Shown piece by piece: positions 10,001 through 19,123 of a stretch of 64,000 nt of DNA. The translations under genes and the position numbers were made by a program. Location of the stretch: positions 25,922-89,921 of the forward strand of contig SHZC01000001.1 of NCBI GenBank assembly GCA_009692505.1, written 5' to 3'. Source of the stretch: Myxococcales bacterium. GTDB lineage: Bacteria > Myxococcota_A > Bradymonadia > UBA7976 > UBA1532. Within the stretch, counting starts at the first letter, position 1; every line of letters starts with the position of its first letter. The notes under the pieces are model-generated. The model was given only the letters and a program-made list of their open reading frames with translations, ran no database searches and was not told where the DNA came from.

Positions 10001-13000
10001 TGTAGAGCTTCTCGAGCGCGCTGATGGCGTCGAGGCAACGATCGTCCACCGACAGCGCCGTTCGATAGGCCTCGATGGCGCGCTCGGGCGAGCCGAGCCG
10101 GCCCTCCCAGAGTTCGCCTATCCGCAGGTGCGTCTCGACGATGCGGGCGGATTCGTAGATGACCTGCGCCTGACGACCCAAGATCTGTACGAGATCCTGC
10201 CACCGCTCGCGGGTCGCGTAGAGTCGCTCAAGCGCCTCGAGCGTCGGCAACTCCGTATCGTCGATGGCCAGAACCTGTCGCCACGCATCGATGGCACCGT
10301 CTGGGTTCTCCAAGCGGTATTCGAGGATGCGGGCCATCTTCTCGAGAGCCTGCTTGCGCTCGTCCGGCTCGTGCGAGAGTTGGGCGCGGCGACTCAAGAC
10401 CGCCACGACCTCCGGCCACTTGTTGTAGCGCTCGAGCAGGCTCTCCAACGACGCCAGCGCCCGCACGTTGTCGGGCTCGGCCGCCAGCACATGCTGGTAA
10501 TGGGTGCCCGCGTGCTCGGGCGTCTGCAACTCTCGGTCATAGAGCGCGGCGACTCGAAGCCGGAGAGGTACGGCCTCCCGCGTGCTGCCGATGGTCTGGA
10601 TGACCCCTTCGTACAGCGACACGAGGTCGTCCCACTTGTCGCCGAGGCCGGCGAGGCGCTCGAGTTCGGCGCCGATCGCCTCATCGTCGCGGGTCTCCTC
10701 GAAGGCTTTGCTCAGGACGAGGAAAGCATTGTCGACGCTGTCGAGCCGCGACTCGAACGTCTGCGCGGTCTTCCGGAAGAGCTCCGCCCGCTCAAACGAG
10801 TCGGTGGTGTGCTCAAGGCGAACGAGGAGCAGGTTGACGAGATCCTCCCACTGCATCTCGGCCGTGTAGAGACGCTCAAGCTCGTTGGACGCGTCGAGGT
10901 TCGACGGCTGAAGCTCGATGATTTGGGCGTAGGCCCGCTTCGCGCCCTCCGACTCGCCGATGTTCTTCTCCCACATCTCGGCGACGCGGAAGAGGATGCT
11001 CACCCGATCGAAGACGTCGGAGGTGTTGTCAGCCTTGCGATCAAGGACCTCGACACAGGAACGCCAATCCTCGGCGGCCGTATAGAGCGCCTCGAGAGCG
11101 TCGATGGCGTCGTCGTCCGCCGGTGCCTGACTGAGCACGTTGGACCATGCCCGGATGGCCTCGGTCGGGTCCTCGAGTGACTTTTGGTACAACTCGCCGA
11201 GCTGCCGATGCAGCTCGATGCGCCGCTCGTCACCGTTTGGGAGGATCTCCAGCAGGCGGTGGTCGATTCGAGCGAGCTCACTGAACTCCGCCGTACGCTC
11301 ATGCAACCCGCGGACGGCCCAGAGCGCCGCCTCATTGTCGGGTGCTCGCTGGAGGACCTTCTGCCAGTTCTCCAGCGCGTTTCGCTCGCGGTCGAGGTAG
11401 TCACCCCAGACTCGCCCGAGCTTGCCGTACAGTTCAATCTCTCGGGCGACGTCGTTGTCGAGGAGCGTGACCTGCCGATCGCAGACATCAACGAGCTCAC
11501 GCCACCGCTCCTGCTGTTCGTGGAGCGTCTCGAGCGCCGCGAGTGCCTCGCTGTCCTCGCCTTTGAGGTCAAGGACCTTATTCCACAAATCGATGGCGTC
11601 GTCTGGCCGAGAGAGCCGCTCCGACGCGATCCGGGCCTGGCGCGCATACAAATCGGCCTGGATGGACTCGCCTTCAGCGACCTCCGCCTGGCGATTGTAG
11701 ACGTCGAACAGCGGCTCCCATTCCTCGCGGGCGAGGTAGATCTGTTCCAGCCGGCTCAGCGCCTCGGCGTGGTGGGGCGCCTGCTCGATGATGCCCCGAT
11801 ACTGATCAACCGCGAGATCCAACTCGGCCAAATAGGTCTCGTAGACCTGGCCCAAGCGGAACATATACGAGAGGAGCTGGGCCTCGTCGTAGGTCGCACC
11901 AATCTCGCGTCGAAGGACGTTGACCAGATCGGGCCAGCGGTGTGCGGTGGCGAAGAGCTCGTCGAGCCCCAAGAGCGCCGCCGCATCGACCGGATCAATC
12001 TCGAGCGCGTATTGGTACATCCGCTCGGCCGACTCGTCGTCCGAGAGCCGCTCGCGGAAGACCGTGGCCATCTCGTGGCTCAGCGACCGCATGAGCTCGA
12101 CGTCCTGCGTTTGGTGAAGCACCTTGTTGTAGGTGACGACGAGGTCATCGAAGCGCGAAGTCGCCTGGGCCAAGCGCCCCAAGGCCTTGCGCGCCTCCTC
12201 GTCTTCGGGCGTCTCCTCCAGCGCGAGGGCGTACCAGTCAAAGGCCCGCGACTCGTCGCTCAAGCTCTCGAGGCAGAGCTCGGCGAGACGATGCAGATGC
12301 TGCATCCGGTCATCGCCGGGATTCTGGTGCACAAGGAGGGCCTCAAGGAGTCCGTGCAGGCGGACCCAGTCGGCGCGCTTGACGTAGAGAGGCTCGAGGA
12401 TGAGGCCAATCTGCGGCTGCTCGTGGTTCGCATCGAACAAGCGGACGAGCGCGAGCACGGCATCCCGCTGCTCGGCCTCGTCGAGCAAGACATCCTTGTA
12501 GCAGGCGATGGCCTGAGGCACGTCGTCGAGCGCCGTCTCGTAGAGACCACCGAGGCGGAGCAAGAGCGGTATCCGCTCCGCCGCCTGCTCGGCCTTCGTG
12601 ACCTCGACCCGCAGGACCTCCGCCAGCTCAGCCCAGAGGCCCTCTTTCTGGTACAGACGATCCAGCGCGAGGATCGCGCCCTCGTGCTCGGCCTCGAACT
12701 CAAGGACTTTTCGATAGTTTTCGATGGCCTCGAGGTTCTGACCGATCTCCTCTTCGTACAGGCGGCCGACGCGGAGGTAGAGATCCCGGGACACGTCGTC
12801 GCTGTGGATCTTGCCGAGCTGCTCCTCAATGAGGCCGACGAGCGCGCCGAACAGATCCGAACTCCGAGCGACGCGCTCGAGCGCGACGACCGCGGGCTCA
12901 TGAGTCACGTCTTCTCGGAAAGCATCCGCATAGGCCTCGAACGCCCGCTCCCCGTCCGCCAGCATGTCCTCGAACGCAGCACCAACCTGCATCTGAAGCG

Positions 13001-16000
13001 CGGTCCGAGCGTCGACCACGGTGGTGACCTCGATCAGCGACTTCCATGCGCCGATAAGGCGGTCCCAGGCACCCGAAGCCGTAAAGATCGGTTCGAGCAC
13101 GGACGCAGCGGCGCGAGCCTCACGGTCGTTCTTGATGAGCGCCTCAAGCGCCTGCAGCGAGGGCTCGTGCGAAGCCACCTCGATGAGGATGGCCGCGTAC
13201 CCTTCGACCGCCTGAGCGACCTGATCGAGCGCGGAATCGTAAAGGTGCGCGATGCGGTGGTGAAGTGCGATCTGGAGTTCGGGCTCGCCCACGACCGCGA
13301 CCTCGCGCTCAAGAATCGCGAGCAGCTCCGGCCAGCTCTCAAGACGCCCGTAGAGGCGATCGAGGCACTGAAGCGAAGTCAGGTCTTGAGCGTCCCACGA
13401 GAGCACCTTCTGGTACGTCTCGACCGCTCCCTTGAGGTCGTCAAGCTCGCGCTCATACGCCGCGCCGATGACATAGTAGATATCCTTGCGGGCGGCCAGG
13501 TCCGACGTCAGCGCGGACTTGCGATGGAGCACCTCCAGAAGGTCCTCCCACTGCCCCAGTGCGAGGTAGATACGCTCGAGCGCGTCGAGGGCGCGCGCGT
13601 CCACTTCGTCAATCTTGAGAATCGCGCAGAAGATCTCCACGGCCCTTTGGGGATCGCCGATCATCTCCTCGAAAAGGGCGCAGATCCGGAAGAGGAGCTC
13701 CTTCTTCGGCTCGATCTCTTCGGTCAACTCGCTCTTCTGCAAGAGGACCGCGACGAGCTCGTTCCACTGCTCGGTCTGGAAGTAGATGTCTTCGAGCGCG
13801 CCGATGCACTCGAGGTCCGTGTCATCGGCCCCGAGGGCCGCCTCGAAGTGACGACGCGCGCCCTCGAGATCACGGAGCTGCAGCCACTGAACACGCGCCA
13901 CGCGCTTGTGGATGTCGATGGCCACCACGACGTCGGAGATGTCGTCGACCTCCGACTCGTAGACGGCGGCGAGATCCGAATAGCTCTCCAGCGCCTCGGA
14001 GATTCGGTGCAGTTCGGCGAGGGTCTTGGCGTTCGCGGGCTGCACGGCGAAGGCCCGCGCATACGTCCGAAACGCATCGTCGGGCGCGCCGCCACGACTC
14101 TGATAGAGCTCGGCGATGCGATGGAGCAGCGCGACCTGCCGCGAGCCCTCGGCGGCGTGTTCACGCTGGATCTCGTAGACCCCGATGAGCTTCTGCCACT
14201 CGTCCTGCGCCCGATAGATGGGCTCGAGGATGTCGGCGATCCGGGACTGAAAGTTGCCCTCGGCCGAGAGCCGCTCGAGCGCCGACAAGGCCGCCGCATT
14301 GGCGGCCTCGGCGGACAGGACCGACTCATAGACCCCAATGGCCTGCTGGACGTCTCCAAGCTCGCCCTCGGAGAGCGCGCCCAAGCGGACACGCAGGGCG
14401 GTCTGCGCCCCAACGTCGGTCGCTATGGCGAGCTGCCGCTCCAGCACATCGGCGAGCTCGGCCCAGGCACCCGTCTGCGCGTACAGTCGATCGAGCACCT
14501 GAAGCGCGCGAAGGTTGGAAGCGTCCGCCTCGAGGATCTCCCGGTGCGTGACGATGGCCTCCGAGGTGTCCCCGAGACGGTTCTCCAGCAGCTCGCCGAT
14601 GTTGAAGAGCAGGCCTTGGCGGCCAGCCGGGTCTTCGCTGAGCTCAACCTTGCGGCGCAGAATGAGGAGCAGGTCTTCGAACGACTCCGTCCGCAGGTAC
14701 AGTCGCTCAAGCGCGTTGATGGAGACCTGATTCGCCGGCTCGATCGCCAGCACGCGATTGTGCGCGTCGATCGCGTTGCCCGCGTCGTCGAGCTGCTCTT
14801 CGTAAATTCCAGCCAACCGGGAAAGGTGGCCGCGCCGCAGTCCGTCGTCTCCAACGTCGGGCAAGATGGCCTCAATGAGGCTCGACAGCTCGCCGAACTT
14901 CTGGCCGACCTGGGCCAGCTCGGTCAGGCGACCGATGGCCGTCACGTTCTGGGGCTGCTCGGTCAGCGCGCGCGCGAACGCATCGAATGCGGCATCGACA
15001 TCGCCGATTCGGCTGGCCTGGAGTGAGCCGATTCGCTCCAAGAGCACGAGGCGCTTCTCAAGCTCGTCTGTGTCCTCCAACTCAATCTCAAGGACCCGAA
15101 CGAGCCCGGTCCACTCCCCCTGATGTTCGTAGATCGGCTCAAGAATCCTCGACACTTGGGCGCGTGACGCGCCATCGCTGAGCAGTCCCTCAAGCGCGGC
15201 GCGCGCCGCCGCGTGACGAGGCTCCGCGTGCAGGACGTCCTTGAAGACCTCGATGGCCTCGTTCGTGCGCCCGAGCGCGTTGAGATCCACCAAGCCGATC
15301 TGGAGCTTGAAGGCGAGGAGATCCCCCTCGCCGGACGACACCGCGAGCCGGAGTTCCTGACCGAGGACATCATGGAGATCTTCAAATCGCTCCAAGCTCT
15401 CGAAGAGCCGGTGCAGCGACTGAAGAGCCTCGCGGTCCGATCCATCTTCACCCACGATCGCGCGGTACTTCTCGATGGCCGAGTTGGCGTCATCGAGCTG
15501 CTCCTCGAAGATGCTCCCCTGCTTGCGGAGGAGCCCCTTGCGCTCCTCGACGGAGTCCGCCAGCGCGAGCTTGCGATCGATCACCTCGAGCAGGTCAATC
15601 CACGACGCGGAGCGAGTATAGAGCGCCTCTACAGCGTCGAGCGCGACCCGATTCTCACCATCGATCGACAGCGCGTCGTTGTACCGAGACAGGGCGTCTT
15701 GGGGCTGCCCCATCTGCGTATCGAGCAAGCGCGCGAGCATGAGCGTGAGTTCGACCCGCGCCCCTTGATCATCGTTCGCCGCGCCGAGGGCCGAGACGAG
15801 GTCGTCGTGCACGGTGGACCACTGGCCCGTCACCGCCCCGAGGCGCTCGAGCTCGGCCCGGGCTTCGGCGTCGGTCGGGTTCTCGTTCAAGACACGGCGG
15901 ACCGACTCGAAGGCCGCATCGGGGTTGCGAAGATGCTGTTCCTGGGCCCGCGCGCTCCGCATCATTCGAAGCTTGCGCTCGACGCCATCCGTCTCGTGCT

Positions 16001-18932
16001 CAAGGATGACATCGAGCACGCTGATGAGCTTGCGATGTTCACCTGCAGCCTCGTAGATGGGCTCAAGGGCGCGAGCACCCACGAGATTGCGGGGCTCGAT
16101 TTGGAGGATGCGCTCGAGGGCCCGAACGCTCTTGTCCTTTTGGCCCAGGTGCTCATCGAAGATCGTCGCGGTCCGGAAGAGCAGGTCAATCTTGGTCGCG
16201 TCGTCCTTCTGCAAGGCGACCTGTCCGTCGAGCAGCCGAACGAGCTCGTCCCACTTGCCCCGATTGCCGAAGAAGGCCGACAGGCCATCCCAGTCTCCGA
16301 GCTCGATGATGGCCTTTTTCAGGCTCTCACCCGCGCGCCGGTGCTCCGGATCCAGCTCAAGCAGCCGACGCCAGACGGCGACACAGCCCTCGCGATCACC
16401 GAGCCGGTCCTGCAGCGCGATACCGGCCCGCTGCAGGAGGTCGACGCGCTCCGTGTCGTCGGTGGCTGCGTCGACGAGCGCCGTCGCAACTTCCACCATC
16501 TTGTCGAAGATCTTCTCGGACTCGTACAGCCCAACGAGCGCCCGCAGGGCATCCACATCGTGGGGCGCCAGGACAATGACCTGCTCCCAGAGCTGGAGCG
16601 AGATGGCCGGTCGCCGAATCTTCTTGGTGGCGCTGTCGGCGATCACCTTGTAGTTCGCTGCGCGTTGCTGGAGGTCGGGCTCCGAGTCGGCGAGCTGCCG
16701 CTGAACGGCCACGAGCTTCTCCCACTCGCGGCGCTTCTCGTACATCTCCTGGAGGGCCTCGATCGCGACCCGATTTCCCGTGTCCTCTGAGAGCACGGCC
16801 TCATAGGATCTGATGGCCTCGGCCTGATTGCGAAATTTGTCGAGGTAGAGGTGCGCGATGCGAAGGTTGAGCGTGACCCGATCGTCGATGTTTTGAGCAG
16901 CAGCAGCCTGCGTCTGGATGAGCGCGACGAGCTCCGGCCACCGGCGCATCGCCTCGTACTTCTCGGCGAGCGCGCGCTGGGCGTCGGCATCGTCAGGCTC
17001 GAGCGACAGCACCTGCGACCAGAGCTGTACGACCATCGCGTCGAGGTTCAGATGCTGGCTGTAGATCGAGATGAGCCCCTTCATGGCTTCGACCTTCCGT
17101 CCGGACTCGCGGTCGGAGATCTCCTCGACGATGAGCTTCTGGATGTCGACGTAGGCGTTCCACTTCTGCTGTTCCGCATAGAGCCGCAGGAGCGCCTTGC
17201 GCGCATCGGGATCAGCCTTGTCCGCGAGATGGACCTGTCGCCAGAAGTCCGTGGACTTATCAGCCTCGTTGCTCCGGTCCTCGGCCAAGCGCGCCATGAT
17301 GCGCAGGGCTGCGGTCCGATTGTCGGCGCTGTCACCGCCAGCCGCTTCCACGAGCATCTGTTGGACGTTTCGCCACTTGCCCGTCTCGACGAGCCGCTGA
17401 ATCTGCCACTCCCTGGCATCCGGGTCCTCGCCGGCGTGCTTGGCGAGCTCACGTAGCTTGAAGTCGGCGGTCTTGCCCTCGTCGAGGTGGGCCGCACCGA
17501 ACAGGATTCGTTCCCCTTGAAGCGCGAACTTCTTGCCACCCGCGTCCGCCGCAATCAGGGCATCGAGGCCGGCCGCAATCTTCTGCTTGTTGGCGAGGCT
17601 GCTCGTCAGTAGGCGACCGACGCGAGCGTAGAGGTCAATGGAACCGGGCTGCGCACCCGCGGCCTCCAGGTAGGCCCCGATGAAGGCGTCGTCATCGGAA
17701 GAAGCTACGGCCCACTGAGCGAGTGCTTCGAGCCCACTCGACCGATCACCTGTCGCCGCCCGAGCACGTATGGAATCAAGGCGCGCCTCGCGATCACCCT
17801 CGCTCTCGGCCTCGACGGCCACTTTCACGGCCGCTTCCACGGCCACTTCCACGGCCACTTCCACGGCCACTTCCACGGCCACTTCCACGGCCACCGGGGA
17901 CGTGGTCTCGGGCTCGGCTGGCAAAGCCACGTCCGCCACGACGTCGATGACCTCTGCCATCGGATCGGTCATGCCGTCGTCAAAGACAACCCGCTCAGCG
18001 GCCGTCACGCCCTCGGCCTCCACCGAGAACCAGACGCCCTCCGTGCTCTCGCTCGTGTGGGCGAGTGGGGTCTCCTCGGCGGCCGCATCCTGGCTCGCAG
18101 GCTCGTCGCTCACGGCCTCTTCGCTCACGGGCTCTGCGCTCACGGCCTCTGCGCTCGCGGGCTCCAGACTCGTCTCGCTCTGGGCGTCGACCGGGCCGCC
18201 GAGTTCAGCCAGGGTCCCGCGGGCATCCTCGTCCTCGGGACGCAGCTCGAGGTACCGAGTAAAGCACTGCCTGGCCATCTCGCGCTGGTCGAGATCGTAG
18301 AGAAGGACGTTACCGAGCTCGTGAAAAATCTCGGCTTGGCGGTCAGCGTCTTCGACGCTCTGCAACTCCAGATCGAGGAGCTGTGCGACCATGTCCCAGT
18401 TGCCGATCTGCCGATAGATCCGCCGGGCCGCATAGAGGGCCCGCAGACATCGATGATCGCACTGAAACGCGGCCTGATAGCAGACCATCGCGCGTTCCTG
18501 GTCGGTCAGCCGCTCCTCGAGCACCTCGCCGACCTCATAAATGAGCTCGGCGCGCTCGAGGGCGTCCTCGATCCGACTCGCTAGTGCCTCGCCGACCTGA
18601 ACGAAGCCCTCCCAGTCCTCGAGGTCACGCAAGAGCGCGCCCATCCGGGACAGGGTCGGGCGCGCGTCTGGGTCGCCCTCGACGGAGGCGCCGTAGATCT
18701 GTACGGCGCGGGTCTTGTCTCCAAGGCGCTCGTCGGCGACTTGGCCCGCTCGCCGGAGAAAGCTCGAGGTCGCGGGCTGGTCGCCGGCGGACTGCCCGAG
18801 GTGCACATAAAGGTCGACCAGATGGCCCCACTGCTCATCGGCGTGGAGCAGGCCCTCCAGCTCGGTGGCTGCATGGGCGTTGTTGGGGTCCTGGACCACC
18901 ACATCGAAGAGCTCGCGCAATCGCTCGTTCAT
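6996..18932 (-). CDS. Giant cytoplasmic TPR protein, GltI/AgmK-like
   Basis: 3978 residues without a signal peptide or membrane segment, so probably cytoplasmic. The body is some 45 repeats of a unit of about 72 residues, each two TPR-like helical hairpins, with consensus elements W-x-x-L-x-x-V-L, lye-x-x-L-x-D, Ai-x-x-y-x-x-vL and aL-x-x-LerlY. An acidic low-complexity stretch (about residues 250-400) with two tandem-repeat tracts interrupts the N-terminal TPRs. The last 270 residues (from about 3710) are a separate, non-TPR domain. Size, localisation and position downstream of a GltG-like gene match AgmK/GltI of the Myxococcus xanthus gliding machinery, a cytoplasmic TPR scaffold. ATG 18932 was chosen over an upstream in-frame start because homology-like TPR sequence begins there. 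Confidence 0.8.
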   Translation of the reverse strand: MNERLRELFDVVVQDPNNAHAATELEGLLHADEQWGHLVDLYVHLGQSAGDQPATSSFLRRAGQVADERLGDKTRAVQIYGASVEGDPDARPTLSRMGALLRDLEDWEGFVQVGEALASRIEDALERAELIYEVGEVLEERLTDQERAMVCYQAAFQCDHRCLRALYAARRIYRQIGNWDMVAQLLDLELQSVEDADRQAEIFHELGNVLLYDLDQREMARQCFTRYLELRPEDEDARGTLAELGGPVDAQSETSLEPASAEAVSAEPVSEEAVSDEPASQDAAAEETPLAHTSESTEGVWFSVEAEGVTAAERVVFDDGMTDPMAEVIDVVADVALPAEPETTSPVAVEVAVEVAVEVAVEVAVEAAVKVAVEAESEGDREARLDSIRARAATGDRSSGLEALAQWAVASSDDDAFIGAYLEAAGAQPGSIDLYARVGRLLTSSLANKQKIAAGLDALIAADAGGKKFALQGERILFGAAHLDEGKTADFKLRELAKHAGEDPDAREWQIQRLVETGKWRNVQQMLVEAAGGDSADNRTAALRIMARLAEDRSNEADKSTDFWRQVHLADKADPDARKALLRLYAEQQKWNAYVDIQKLIVEEISDRESGRKVEAMKGLISIYSQHLNLDAMVVQLWSQVLSLEPDDADAQRALAEKYEAMRRWPELVALIQTQAAAAQNIDDRVTLNLRIAHLYLDKFRNQAEAIRSYEAVLSEDTGNRVAIEALQEMYEKRREWEKLVAVQRQLADSEPDLQQRAANYKVIADSATKKIRRPAISLQLWEQVIVLAPHDVDALRALVGLYESEKIFDKMVEVATALVDAATDDTERVDLLQRAGIALQDRLGDREGCVAVWRRLLELDPEHRRAGESLKKAIIELGDWDGLSAFFGNRGKWDELVRLLDGQVALQKDDATKIDLLFRTATIFDEHLGQKDKSVRALERILQIEPRNLVGARALEPIYEAAGEHRKLISVLDVILEHETDGVERKLRMMRSARAQEQHLRNPDAAFESVRRVLNENPTDAEARAELERLGAVTGQWSTVHDDLVSALGAANDDQGARVELTLMLARLLDTQMGQPQDALSRYNDALSIDGENRVALDAVEALYTRSASWIDLLEVIDRKLALADSVEERKGLLRKQGSIFEEQLDDANSAIEKYRAIVGEDGSDREALQSLHRLFESLERFEDLHDVLGQELRLAVSSGEGDLLAFKLQIGLVDLNALGRTNEAIEVFKDVLHAEPRHAAARAALEGLLSDGASRAQVSRILEPIYEHQGEWTGLVRVLEIELEDTDELEKRLVLLERIGSLQASRIGDVDAAFDAFARALTEQPQNVTAIGRLTELAQVGQKFGELSSLIEAILPDVGDDGLRRGHLSRLAGIYEEQLDDAGNAIDAHNRVLAIEPANQVSINALERLYLRTESFEDLLLILRRKVELSEDPAGRQGLLFNIGELLENRLGDTSEAIVTHREILEADASNLRALQVLDRLYAQTGAWAELADVLERQLAIATDVGAQTALRVRLGALSEGELGDVQQAIGVYESVLSAEAANAAALSALERLSAEGNFQSRIADILEPIYRAQDEWQKLIGVYEIQREHAAEGSRQVALLHRIAELYQSRGGAPDDAFRTYARAFAVQPANAKTLAELHRISEALESYSDLAAVYESEVDDISDVVVAIDIHKRVARVQWLQLRDLEGARRHFEAALGADDTDLECIGALEDIYFQTEQWNELVAVLLQKSELTEEIEPKKELLFRICALFEEMIGDPQRAVEIFCAILKIDEVDARALDALERIYLALGQWEDLLEVLHRKSALTSDLAARKDIYYVIGAAYERELDDLKGAVETYQKVLSWDAQDLTSLQCLDRLYGRLESWPELLAILEREVAVVGEPELQIALHHRIAHLYDSALDQVAQAVEGYAAILIEVASHEPSLQALEALIKNDREARAAASVLEPIFTASGAWDRLIGAWKSLIEVTTVVDARTALQMQVGAAFEDMLADGERAFEAYADAFREDVTHEPAVVALERVARSSDLFGALVGLIEEQLGKIHSDDVSRDLYLRVGRLYEEEIGQNLEAIENYRKVLEFEAEHEGAILALDRLYQKEGLWAELAEVLRVEVTKAEQAAERIPLLLRLGGLYETALDDVPQAIACYKDVLLDEAEQRDAVLALVRLFDANHEQPQIGLILEPLYVKRADWVRLHGLLEALLVHQNPGDDRMQHLHRLAELCLESLSDESRAFDWYALALEETPEDEEARKALGRLAQATSRFDDLVVTYNKVLHQTQDVELMRSLSHEMATVFRERLSDDESAERMYQYALEIDPVDAAALLGLDELFATAHRWPDLVNVLRREIGATYDEAQLLSYMFRLGQVYETYLAELDLAVDQYRGIIEQAPHHAEALSRLEQIYLAREEWEPLFDVYNRQAEVAEGESIQADLYARQARIASERLSRPDDAIDLWNKVLDLKGEDSEALAALETLHEQQERWRELVDVCDRQVTLLDNDVAREIELYGKLGRVWGDYLDRERNALENWQKVLQRAPDNEAALWAVRGLHERTAEFSELARIDHRLLEILPNGDERRIELHRQLGELYQKSLEDPTEAIRAWSNVLSQAPADDDAIDALEALYTAAEDWRSCVEVLDRKADNTSDVFDRVSILFRVAEMWEKNIGESEGAKRAYAQIIELQPSNLDASNELERLYTAEMQWEDLVNLLLVRLEHTTDSFERAELFRKTAQTFESRLDSVDNAFLVLSKAFEETRDDEAIGAELERLAGLGDKWDDLVSLYEGVIQTIGSTREAVPLRLRVAALYDRELQTPEHAGTHYQHVLAAEPDNVRALASLESLLERYNKWPEVVAVLSRRAQLSHEPDERKQALEKMARILEYRLENPDGAIDAWRQVLAIDDTELPTLEALERLYATRERWQDLVQILGRQAQVIYESARIVETHLRIGELWEGRLGSPERAIEAYRTALSVDDRCLDAISALEKLYTAQDRWNDLLDVFEMMLNVRTEPAQQLAILGRIALIQEEELGDKASTIDTCRKMLTADATHAPAMRALERLYREREQWHDLADAYREHCAALVDPKAKIPVYTALAAIYRGPMGDVYAAIESLTPILEIDERHLATLTALGELFVQVEDWPNAIDALSREAHLQTDRATVLDRQYRVGKIYEDRVGDLDQAERWFKSALEHDPTYLNALKALKGLHERRAEWAEVVRTLKMIEASTRSFPEKSAALCEIGAVYDIQLGDKSTANDYYEQAMDMHPDNVVAAVPLVEVYMADSRWERAEPLLDLLLADRTKNNADIRELQQLNYKLGFVGEQLHKDEKALVHYKQAYELDSTHLPTLQGMGQLLFRREDWDRAFKIYQTILVHHRENLTGDDVVDVFYRQGQIKLKVGERRKALDFFRKALELSAQEDRVLRAVVDLHEKQGDWEDVIHYRRQLVQISTDAADRFQSLVTIGDIMREQLRNTRGAVDAYKEALSTQPDSRLVLGKLLDLYQEARQWADAVEILTKLAELERDLARQGKYYYTIGVIQRDELKDNFSAVRTLDKALDADPGMLKAFQAIDQILTNDRDYERQDRYYRKMLKRAMEQKLEDSLVVSLARNLGEINRTRLKKYDEAIKAYRIALTKQPEDLQAHTIIAELYELNDEVDKAIAEHYRMIELNPRSIESYQQIRRLFMESGKYDEAWCVCQVLSYLGHANPDERAFFEKYRSKTLTQARKALDNEQWGLVYHPDLSLMLAHMCQRMYQYTVPLMAVQHKDLKLHKKKDLVDAAEQTPFNSVFNYVTQVTRLSRVEVFRLPDGGSGMITGNFNPPAVLVGGDVLTGRSLQELAFIVSKQLFMMGQHYYLATIDTTYERRKSRLSTIIYTVTKLVNPSAEVPFKDDGLLEAYRQIPPADLQEIAKIIAKMSENPAQHLNLSKWLEMVEHTSNRLGLLLSNDLGAAVRCLKNETSQFSKAPVQDRVRELVLYALSENYFKLRKALGLAIG
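17821..17892. repeat. 12-bp tandem repeat inside the giant TPR gene
   Basis: Six consecutive 12-bp units (acttccacggcc on the plus strand), the last four identical and the first two with one change each. In the gene they encode repeated VAVE tetrapeptides around residues 348-371. Twelve is a multiple of three, so copy-number change would preserve the reading frame. Confidence 0.92.
18091..18165. repeat. 15-bp degenerate tandem repeat inside the giant TPR gene
   Basis: Five 15-bp units of the pattern (t/g)cgctcacgg(c/g)ctc(t), encoding pentapeptides EPASA, EAVSA, EPVSE, EAVSD and EPASQ around residues 256-280. It is in frame, acidic and Ala/Ser-rich, and lies 200 bp from the 12-bp tract in the same linker. 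Confidence 0.85.
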
Positions 18933-19123
18933 CAACGTTTCTCTCTCAAACGGACGTGAACTGTTTTGCCGCGGGCCGCTCGCTTGCGAGACGTCCCCGA
19001 CGATGACCGTGGATGCATTCCGGGCCAAAAAACGGCCGCCCCTCTTAGCACACGCGATCGAAACCGACAACGCGAACAGGAGCCGTTACAGGACCCATCG
19101 CGCGGAGGTCCGAAACGAAGGAT

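Noticed and set aside
11184..15026. Long plus-strand open frame (about 1280 codons) opposite the giant TPR gene
   Set aside because: It is the antisense frame of a GC-rich repetitive gene, with Leu/Arg/Val-rich content and no domains; the minus-strand TPR frame explains the region.
17821..18165. Possible CRISPR-like array
   Set aside because: Units of 12 and 15 bp are contiguous, with no spacers, and they encode in-frame repeats of the TPR protein.
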